Assembly: GCF_007829335.1 (NCBI RefSeq)
Contig: NZ_VIWO01000003.1
Location: forward strand, 682,001-746,000
DNA: 64,000 nt
Reading direction: 5' to 3'
Origin: Chitinophaga polysaccharea
Lineage (GTDB): Bacteria; Bacteroidota; Bacteroidia; Chitinophagales; Chitinophagaceae
Shown here: positions 44,820 to 53,200 of the stretch, piece by piece
Position numbering within the stretch: the stretch's first letter is position 1
How the letters are laid out: the number at the start of each line of letters is the position of its first letter
Position numbers and translations under genes: made by a program
The notes under the pieces: model-generated
Seen by the model: only the letters and a program-made list of their open reading frames with translations
Databases searched by the model: none
Told to the model about the DNA's origin: nothing

Positions 44820-44942
44820 TTCTTGGTTGTTTTATAGTTCTAAACGTGGATAACGTGGTATTTTATGCAACGTGAAAAGGTCCCTTCTATATCAACAGAC
44901 GCGCAAGCGATCATCTAGGACCTATGGTCCCGAAATTTTTTT
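44820..44942 (-). promoter_or_regulatory. Sigma-fecR intergenic element, locus 3
   Basis: On the minus strand an A run (AAAAAAAAATTTC) precedes GGGACC-at-AGGTCC and then CGTCTGTTGATATAGAAG, about 50 bases before the fecR TTG. The layout parallels the gaps in loci 1 and 2. A CGTC-type -10 is common for ECF promoters in general; assignment here is inference. Confidence 0.35.
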
Positions 44943-45527
44943 TTAGAGCCGCAATAACCACCATATCAGGGCGGGGATCAGATGACCCGATGCTTCCAGG
45001 TGCTTGCGGATAGCTTGTAGTGAGCGTACCAGGGAATTTTTTACGGTGTTGGAGGAAAGGGAAAGTTGTTGGGCTATCTCCGGTATCTTCAGTCCCTGCT
45101 CCCGGCTGAGCCGGTAAATTTGTTGGGCCCTGGGCGGAAGTTGGGCTACGGCAATGCCTACTTGTTTTATCATAGACGCATAGGCCATATTTTCCTCCAT
45201 GCTGAAGGCCGGCTCTATGGGCGCCAGCGTGTTCAGTGCCTTGTGATGTACCGCCTGTTTGCGTAGATAGGTAAATGACTGGTAAAAAACAATACGCAGC
45301 ATCCAGGATCGCGGCTGCTCGATGTCGGGCAGCTTGTCGCGACTAATCCATAACCGGAGGAAGGTTTCCTGGATAATATCTTCCGTAACAGCCGCTGTTT
45401 TAGTGATGTGCTGGGCTATGGCGCGGAATTGTGGTACATATATATGGAAAAGCTTCCTGAAAGCGGTTTCATCGCCTTCAGAGATTGCCTGGAAGAGTTC
45501 TTTATCATTATATGATTGCGCATGCAT
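44943..45527 (-). CDS. ECF RNA polymerase sigma factor, locus 3
   Basis: 194 residues from ATG 45527. Region 2 (TKTAAVTEDIIQETFLRLWI) and region 4 (LPPRAQQIYRLSREQGLKIP then EIAQQLSLSSNTVKNSLVRS) are clear, and the hydrophobic tail (LIPALIWWLLRL) is typical. First gene of the minus-strand locus sigma-FecR-SusC-SusD-GH16. Divergent from the small membrane-protein gene at 45702. Confidence 0.92.
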   Translation of the reverse strand: MHAQSYNDKELFQAISEGDETAFRKLFHIYVPQFRAIAQHITKTAAVTEDIIQETFLRLWISRDKLPDIEQPRSWMLRIVFYQSFTYLRKQAVHHKALNTLAPIEPAFSMEENMAYASMIKQVGIAVAQLPPRAQQIYRLSREQGLKIPEIAQQLSLSSNTVKNSLVRSLQAIRKHLEASGHLIPALIWWLLRL

Positions 45528-45537
45528 GCCGGATAGC

Positions 45538-45597
45538 CCCTGTCGCTAAAGTAGCAAAATCTTATGGAAGATTTTTAATTTCCCGGGAATGACAGGG
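45538..45597. promoter_or_regulatory. Nested inverted repeats upstream of sigma gene 3
   Basis: CCCTGTC (45538-45544) pairs with GACAGGG (45591-45597), enclosing the perfect hairpin AAAATCTT-atgg-AAGATTTT (45556-45575). They fill the divergent intergenic region and could be operator or leader structure; chance is not excluded. Confidence 0.3.
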
Positions 45598-45701
45598 TAG
45601 TGAACGTTTTTAATAATGCATATCGAAACGCCTTAAAGTTATCTCTTCCGGCGCTTCCGATAAAAAGATTATCTTGGCTATTACTTATCCCCTGTTTGAA
45701 A

Positions 45702-46229
45702 ATGAATATTAAATCCCTGCTCCCTTTTGAGCAATACGTCTTCGTTACGAAGCTGAGCATACCCGAAATAAGTAAACGGATGATAGATAGTACTGCGCCC
45801 AGGACGAGACTTTTTTCGCTTCCCGAACAGCCTGCGGCAGGTAAATTATTTACAGGGACTGTATCCGGTAACCAATTTGAGTTAGCGAGAATCATTCAGT
45901 ATAGGAACTCTTTCCTGCCAGTCATAAAAGGAGAGATGAATACCTACCTGGGAAAAACGGAGGTATCTGTCCGGCAGGCGCCGGCGCTGGCCGTGCTTAT
46001 TTTTATGGGATTGTGGATGGGCATTGTTACCCTGGTATGCATCGGAATGCTGTCGTATGGCATTACCCATTTACATCTATTGAAGCCGGGGCTAGCAATA
46101 ATGCCTTCCCTGGTTCCCTTTTTTATGTGGATAGGAGGGGCTGCCATGGTGTCTATTGGGTTTAAGTCGGAGAGTGGGAAAGCGAAGAAGCTGTTGTTGG
46201 AGTTATTGGAGGGAGAGGTGGTTGGTTAG
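45702..46229 (+). CDS. Conserved-type hypothetical membrane protein with two helices
   Basis: 175 residues from ATG 45702 (an in-frame GTG at 45600 would add 34 residues). The N-terminal ~100 residues are soluble (SLLPFEQYVFVTKLSIPEIS; TGTVSGNQFELARIIQYRNS; FLPVIKGEM), followed by two transmembrane helices (LAVLIFMGLWMGIVTLVCIG; IMPSLVPFFMWIGGAAMVSI). I recall similar small Bacteroidota proteins with an RNSFLPVI block of no known function. Its 3' end overlaps a converging small ORF by 4 bases. Confidence 0.7.
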   Translation: MNIKSLLPFEQYVFVTKLSIPEISKRMIDSTAPRTRLFSLPEQPAAGKLFTGTVSGNQFELARIIQYRNSFLPVIKGEMNTYLGKTEVSVRQAPALAVLIFMGLWMGIVTLVCIGMLSYGITHLHLLKPGLAIMPSLVPFFMWIGGAAMVSIGFKSESGKAKKLLLELLEGEVVG

Positions 46230-46378
46230 GAGGCATCGTAGGCCTCGACCAAGTCGCAGATCAGCTGTTGGTGATTTTCAACAAATGAAGGATGTTCATC
46301 TAGCTCATCTACATAGAAAAAGTCTACCGAATTATTCTTTTTATCTATCGGCCTGGCATGCCATAGGTCCAATCCCAT
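46226..46378 (-). pseudogene. 50-residue ORF, probable N-terminal remnant of a larger gene
   Basis: ATG 46378 to TAA 46226-46228. It encodes MGLDLWHARPIDKKNNSVDF, then FYVDELDEHPSFVENHQQLI and CDLVEAYDAS. A start MGLDL/I followed by a short acidic domain recalls conserved hypothetical proteins of ~150 residues in Bacteroidota, so this may be a truncated copy, or a genuine small gene. Its end overlaps the converging membrane-protein gene by 4 bases. Function unknown. Confidence 0.45.
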
Positions 46379-46481
46379 TATTATGAGTTTACCGGGTAAA
46401 GATGGATGCTTATTTTTCCGCGCTTTCGTTCATGCCATATATCTGCAGGGAAAATCACGTAAAAGCAGGATTTTATGTCTG

Positions 46482-46510
46482 TTTGATTTAGTATAAATTG
46501 TTAGCATTTC
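46482..46510 (+). promoter_or_regulatory. Candidate promoter of the lanthipeptide-like gene
   Basis: TTTG (46482-46485) and TAGCATTT (46502-46509) resemble the TTTG and TAnnTTTG elements, with a 16-base spacer that is shorter than usual. The peptide gene starts 24 bases downstream. Confidence 0.3.
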
Positions 46511-46532
46511 TAATCACTAAAACCGGTAATTT

Positions 46533-46676
46533 ATGAAAAAGAAACCCATTGCCAAATTGAAATTGGCTACAATCAAAGTTGCTGTGCTTAGTCAAACTGT
46601 TGTAATGGAAGATCATAACCGCACCTTGCCGATTACGCAGCACAAAACCTGTCCTGCTACTTATTGGGTATGCTAG
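46533..46676 (+). CDS. Putative class I lanthipeptide-like precursor peptide (47 residues)
   Basis: ATG 46533 to TAG 46674-46676; too short for standard ORF calling. The leader-like part MKKKPIAKLKLATIKVAVLS has the KKK...KLxL...KVAxLS pattern of Bacteroidota class I lanthipeptide leaders. The C-terminal part ITQHKTCPATYWVC is Thr/Cys-rich, with Thr35, Thr39, Thr43 placed before Cys40 and Cys47, so one or two (methyl)lanthionine rings are possible. There is no Gly-Gly cleavage site. A strong dedicated terminator follows 33 bases later. No LanB, LanC, peptidase or transporter gene is in the window, so modification would have to be by enzymes encoded elsewhere. The class assignment is by pattern only. 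Confidence 0.6.
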   Translation: MKKKPIAKLKLATIKVAVLSQTVVMEDHNRTLPITQHKTCPATYWVC

Positions 46677-46709
46677 TACTGTAGGTAACCTATTTGTCAG
46701 CAATGACAA

Positions 46710-46745
46710 CCGGCGCATGGGATCCCATGCGCCGGCTATTTTTTA
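46710..46745 (+). terminator. Perfect-palindrome terminator after the peptide gene
   Basis: Bases 46710-46735 are a perfect 26-base palindrome centred on GGATCC (arms ccggcgcatgg), followed by CTATTTTTT. It is the strongest terminator in the window and ends transcription of the small peptide gene. Confidence 0.88.
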
Positions 46746-47248
46746 ACAACGCTATGACTTATAATAATTCCGCTGTGCATTCATAATATCCACATTCCGG
46801 TCCCGTTTAAACTGTTTGATCTGTTCCCGTTGTAGTAACCATCGCCACCATCACCACGGTTAATAATGATTGTACGGTGTCCCCAGCTAGGCGTTTTGCA
46901 GGATGAGAAAGGGCCATCGCTGCTGCAGTATGCGCTGCAAACAAGAGGTGTAAAAGCAGATACCATTCAATTATTACGGGAGGCGAATATTCCCTTTCCA
47001 GTGTATGGACAATGAATAATGATTACTAACGTTTACGGTTATACTTTTTTTAAATCATAAATAGCTATAAACAAATCAGGAAAAAGCCAGCCCAACATTA
47101 TGGTTTCTGGTTTGTGTATAATGTACATATTGATGCTATTTCCCCCGAAATTAATTTTTTGCTAACCCAAAAAAAAAGATACCCGGTTACAAGAAAAGAT
47201 TTATTTTTATTACAGAAACCCCAAACCCCAAAAAGTAAATAGTAGATT
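46746..47248. other. Gap with degenerate coding traces and the leader of the Tc operon
   Basis: 46752-46840 minus has a short open stretch ending REQIKQFKRDRNVDIMNAQR (no plausible start); 46866-47015 plus has a 49-residue ORF (separate entry). 47016-47248 is AT-rich, with A-tracts at 47168-47178 and no coding potential, and should carry the Tc operon promoter; no element pair was convincing. Confidence 0.45.
46866..47015 (+). CDS. 49-residue ORF of unknown function, possibly a gene remnant
   Basis: ATG 46866 to TGA 47013-47015, encoding MIVRCPQLGVLQDEKGPSLL, then QYALQTRGVKADTIQLLREA and NIPFPVYGQ. The composition looks protein-like (amphipathic helix, C-terminal strand), as at the end of a larger globular protein. 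No family recognised and no ribosome-binding site seen. Could be a C-terminal fragment of a decayed gene. Confidence 0.3.
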   Translation: MIVRCPQLGVLQDEKGPSLLQYALQTRGVKADTIQLLREANIPFPVYGQ

Positions 47249-50200
47249 ATGCCTCTTCATGACCCCAAAAAAACGGGTAATCCTCCGGATTATCGCGGAC
47301 AGAGCGTATTCTCATCGAACAACGATTCCGCCTCATCTTCTCCCGGCGATATACAGATGCCCGTTGTTGCATTGCCAAAAGGAGGTGGAGCTATTAAAGG
47401 TATTGATGAGAAATTTAACGTCAACGCTGTCACCGGCACCGCCGCTTTTTCTATCCCCATTCCATACAGCCCCGGCCGTAACGGCTACCTGCCGGGTTTT
47501 GAGCTATCGTACCATTCCGGTAGTGGCAACAGTAGTTTCGGACTGGGCTGGGAAGTAACCATCCCGTGTATTAGCCGGAAAACTGAAGATGGGCTACCCC
47601 GCTACCGCGATGCAGAAGAGTCAGATACCTTCGTTTTATCCGGCGCCGAAGACCTGGTACCCCTGCTGGAATGGAATGGCAGCGAGTGGAAAAATATACC
47701 CGTTCCCAGAACGGTAGATGGTGTCCAGTACATGGTGATGCGCTATCGCCCGCGGATAGAAGGCACCTTTACCCGTATCGAAAAATGGACAGATACCAAC
47801 ACTTCCCAGGTACATTGGCGCATCATATCAGCCGATAACCATACTTCCTACTACGGGCTTACCACCGACAGCCAACTGGTTGACCCTGATAACGGAAGCC
47901 GCGTGTTTAAATGGATGCTTTGCCGTACCCACGACGATAAAGGGAACCTGGTACAACTGGTATATAAGCAAGAAGATTTTGCCGGTATTCCAGCGCAACA
48001 AAATGAAATCCACCGCCTTCATCATTGTACACAACTATATATCAAGAAGATATTGTACGGAAACCAGCAAGCCTGGTACCTGGGTGATACGATGCCGGAA
48101 GAAAAGAATTTTCTCTTCAAAGTCATTTTCGACTATGGCGAACATGATACCGCCGCCAATATCCCCAAAGATATAGACCAGGAAAAGAATAGCTGGACCT
48201 GCCGGAAAGATCCCTTTTCTTCCTATCGGTCAGGCTTCGAAATCCGTACCTATCGCAGGTGCTGCCGGGTAATGATGTTTCATTGCTTCCCGGAGGAACA
48301 GCTACCTGTCAATCCCTGCCTGGTAAAATCGTTGCAACTGTTGTACGATGATCATCTGTCGCTCACGGGCAATGGCAGCCAGGTAAATGGGTATTCCTTT
48401 CTCGTGAAAGCCCGGCAGAACGGGCACCTTTGGGATGCCGGTGCCAACGCCTACCGTACAAAATATTTCCCCGAACTGGAACTGCAATACCAATCGCATG
48501 AATGGAATACCAGTGTACAGGCGGTAAGCCCCGATAACCTGGTCCATGCCCCGGTAGGTATCGATGATAAAACCTATCTCTGGGTAGATCTCTATAGCGA
48601 AGGAATCGCCGGTATTCTCACGGAACAGGGCGGCGGATGGTATTATAAATCCAATCTCGGTAACGGTCAGTTTTCTCCCGCAAAACCGGTAGCGCCCCGG
48701 CCATCCTATGGAGGCCTCAACAAAGGTGTGATGATACAGGAACTGGAAGGCAATGGCATCAAGTACCTGGTACAGGTAGATAAAAAGTTCAATGGTTTCT
48801 TTAAGCTGACCGAAGACGCCACCTGGGAAGGCATGAAGTACTTCGAGCAAACGCCGGTGCTCTATCCGAAAGAAAAGAATATGCGCTTTATTGATCTCAC
48901 CGGCGATCATATGCCCGATATGCTCTATACCGATGAATACCAGTTCCGCTGGTATGCCGGCGCAGGAGAAAAAGGCTTTGAAGTGCCGGAAACCGTGATA
49001 AAAGCAACGGATGAAGAGCAGGGGCCAGCCATCGTTTTTACAGACCAGGAGCAATGTATTTTCCTCGCAGATATGAGCGGCGACGGTTTGACCGATATTG
49101 TACGTATCCGGAACGGGGAGATTTGCTACTGGCCCAACCTGGGTTATGGCCGGTTTGGTGCCAAAGTAAACATGGACCACGCACCGGTATTCGACTATCC
49201 AGCGCAGTTCAATCCCGCTTACCTCAGGCTGGCAGATATCGATGGCTCCGGCACCACCGATGTGATCTACCTGGGTAAAAATAATTTCAGTGTATGGATG
49301 AATCTGAACGGTAACGAATGGGCAGCCACGCCGGAAGTAGTCACCACTTTCCCGGCAGTAAATCAGATGGCACACATCGCTGTGATGGATTTCCTTGGCA
49401 CAGGTACCGCCACTATCGTATATGCGTCGCCGATAGCCGGCAAACCCTTGCAGTATATCGACCTGATGGGCAGCAAGAAGCCGGCATTGCTGATAGGGTA
49501 TAAAAATAATTGCGGCAGGGAAGTGACCATCGAATATAAATCTTCCACCTTCTACTACCTGGAAGATAAACTAAGAGGCATTCCCTGGATCACGAAGCTC
49601 CCATTCCCGGTGCATTGTATTTCCCGCGTCACCACTGCCGATAAAGTAAGGGAAACCATTTTTACCAACACCTATCGTTACCGCCACGGCTATTATGATG
49701 CCACGGAAAAAGAATTCCGCGGGTTTGCCCGGGTAGAGCAGGACGACACCGAAGTATTCAGCCAGTTTGTGGTCAACACGGCGTTGAACGTGGTAGAAGA
49801 AGACCTGCACCAACCGCCTGTTACCACCATCTCCTGGTTCCATACCGGTGCTTACCTGGCCAACCAGCAACTGTTGCACCAATGCGCCACAGAGTATTTT
49901 AATGGGATTACGCCATACGATATGCCAGATCCGATATTGCCAGCGGGTTTGGAACCTTACGAAATCCATGAAGCATTACGTGCCTGCAAAGGACAGCATC
50001 TGCGCACAGAAGTATATGCATTTGATGGCAGCCTGCAACAGTCCTATCCCTATACTGCCATGCAGGCCAACAATACAATACGCCTGATACAGCCCAAGGG
50101 AAGCAACCGTTACGCGTCTTTCCAGTTGCTGCCATCGGAAAGTATTACTTATGCCTATGAAAGAAACCCGGCAGACCCCCGTATTGCCCATTCCTTTGTA

Positions 50201-53200
50201 TTGGAAACAGACGACCTGGGCTATACAACGAAAGCTGCTGCGGTAATATATCCGCGGTTAAGCAGGCCCGCTGCTCCCAATGATATCCCCGATAAAGTAT
50301 GGGACGAACAACGGCAGCTCCACATTACTTATAACGAAACAGGGTATACGAAAGATGTGATCGCAGATGATACCTACCGCCTTCGCGAACAATGTGAATC
50401 GCGCGCTTACGAAGTAGGTGGTATCGGTCAACCTCCGGGCTTTTACCTGCATAAAACCAATCTGGCAGGAATACCTGCCGCTACCGTTATCCAGTACGAA
50501 GAAGAATTCAGTGGAGGTGTGCAGAAGAGATTATCCGCGCATGGTCGTATCTACTACCTGAAAGACGATTTATCAGGCCCCCTGGCATTAGGTACGCTTT
50601 CTTCGCTGGGATTTGTTCATAGAAAATACCAGCTCACGTTTACACAAAACCTGGTGACCAAATATTATGGTACAGAAGTAACCTCCACCATGCTGGCAGA
50701 CGCGGGTTATACCCACACAGAAGCCGATGTACACTGGTGGGCGCCTTCCGGGACGGATATTTTTTCTGCAACACCGGCAGCAGATTTTTATATCCCTACC
50801 GGCACCAAAGATGTATTTGGTAGGGAACATCATATACAATATGATGCCCTGCACATACTGGTAGAGAGCAGCACGGATGCCATCGGGAATACCGTTACAG
50901 CAGATAATGACTACCGCGTATTGAAGCCTCATCAGATCACGGATATTAACGGCAACCGTTCGGCCGTGGAAACTGACGAGCTGGGATTCGTTGTTAAAAT
51001 TGCTGTGATGGGCAAGGCAGGTAGCAGCGATGGCGATACGTTGGCAGATCCTACTAACCGCATGGAGTACGACCTGTTCAACTGGGTGAATAATGGCAAA
51101 CCTAATTATGTACACTGCTTCAGCAGGGAACAACATGGCGCTGCCAACCCACGGTGGCAGGAAAGTTACGCCTATTCCAATGGCAGCGGCGGTGTTATCA
51201 TGACCAAAAACCAGGTGAATCCGGGCAAGGCCAAAGTATGGAACAACGTTACCCATACGGTAGATGAAGTAGATGCCAATCCCCGCTGGATAGGCAACGG
51301 CCGGACCATCTATAACAACAAAGGCAACGCCGTAAAGAAATATGAGCCTTATTTCAGCACCACGTCCGACTACGAATCAGAAGCTGAGCTGGTGGAAACC
51401 GGCGTCACCGCTACCCGTTATTACGATCCTACCGGGCGCTTAATAAAAACTGTTTTCCCGAACGGCACGTTCTCCAATATTGAATTTACCCCCTGGTATT
51501 TTAAATCTTTTGATGTAAACGACAATGTAGTCGCCAGTCAGTGGTATAGCGACCGGGGAAGCCCGTTACCAGGCGATCCGGAACCGTCCGATCCTGAAAC
51601 AAGGGCCGCCTGGCTCACTACACGCCATAATCTTACACCGGCCATGTTTCACTCCGATGCCATCGGCCGGCCACTGATGACCATATCAGATTATGGCGCC
51701 GGTAAAACTACTGCCGTATGGGTGGAAACAGATGCCTTAGGGCGGTACTCCAAATCGTTTGATCAACTGAAGCGGTTGATCAGCTTTGGCGCAGGCAATA
51801 TGGCAGGTGGACCCATGTATTCCAAAACAGCGGAGAAAGGAGAGAAGTGGGTATTCCAGGACGTGCAGGGCCGCATCTATAAAATGTGGAATGGTGGCGG
51901 ACAGTACTATCGTTTTGAGTTCGACGACCTTGACAGGCCAGTGAGCAGCTACCTGAAAGTAGGTGCTACCGAATGGTTGTATGCCCGCGTGGTGTATGGC
52001 GACTTGTTTCCCGATGCACAGGCCAGGGCGCTCAACATGAAAGGCAAGATATACCAGGTATACGACCAGAGTGGGGTAAGTACGATCAAAGGCATCGATT
52101 TTAAAGGTAACATTACGGCGGCAGAAAAGAGGCTAACTAAGCACTACCAGCAGCTGATAGATTGGACACCCCTGAAGGGACTCATCGTTATTCCCGATAT
52201 TCTCACCGCTGCCGAACCTTTGCTGGAAACGGCTACCTATTCTTCGGCCGGTACCTTTGATGCGCTGAACCGGCCTATATCAGCCACCTTGCCGGATCAA
52301 TCCATTGTACAGCCAATCTACAATGAAGCCAATTTTATTGCTACCCTGAATGTGAAACCCGGAGGGGTAGGGGCCTTTATACCCTTCCTGAAGAGCCAGG
52401 ACTACGATGCAAGAGGGCAAAGGCAAATAGCGCAATATGGCAATGGCACGATAACGAAATATTTCTATGACCCGCTGACCTTCCGCCTGACGGATTTGCT
52501 AACACTGCAAAAGGATACAGATACCACGCCGGAAGCGCTGCAAAATATTTCTTTCACGTACGATCCAATTGGTAACATCACCCAGATCAGGGATGATGCG
52601 CAACAAACACATTTTTTTAAGAATACCGTTGTATATCCTGAGTCGAAGTTTGAATACAATGCCATTTATCAATTGACAAAAGCCAGTGGCAGAGAGCATG
52701 CCGGCTTGTCGATGGATACGCAGCGTAATAATACAGACATCGCATTTATTTCGCAATTGCCGGAAATGAATGACAGTACAGCGGTAAGGATATATACGGA
52801 GCAATATGATTTTGATGATTGTAGCAATATCCGGTCGCTGAAACACAATGCATCCGGGGCCACCTGGCAGCAGCGGTATCACTATGAATACGAGGATGAT
52901 CCATCCAACGTGACCAACCGGTTGAAGGCCACCAGTATGCCTGGCGATGCACCAGGCGTATTTTCAGGTACGTATGTGCATAATGCCGGAGGTAATATGA
53001 CTTCCATGCCGCATTTATCGGCGCCCAACAGCCTGATCTGGAATTTCCAGTCGCAGTTGAGTGGAGTGAACCTCGGTGGCGGTGGACAGGCCTATTATGT
53101 ATATGGCTCCGGTGGGCAACGGTGCCGGAAAATTATAGAACGCATCGGAGGGAAAAGGCTGGAGCGTATTTATCTCGGCGCGGTGGAAATCTACCGGGAA

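Noticed and set aside
46533..47248. Complete lanthipeptide biosynthetic cluster
   Set aside because: No LanB dehydratase, LanC cyclase, protease or ABC exporter frame is found near the peptide; only the precursor-like gene is seen.
48302..49375. Long open frame (357 codons) on the minus strand inside the TcB-TcC gene
   Set aside because: Its composition is what the codon pattern of the plus-strand gene yields on the opposite strand; the plus frame has clear SpvB and FG-GAP domains.
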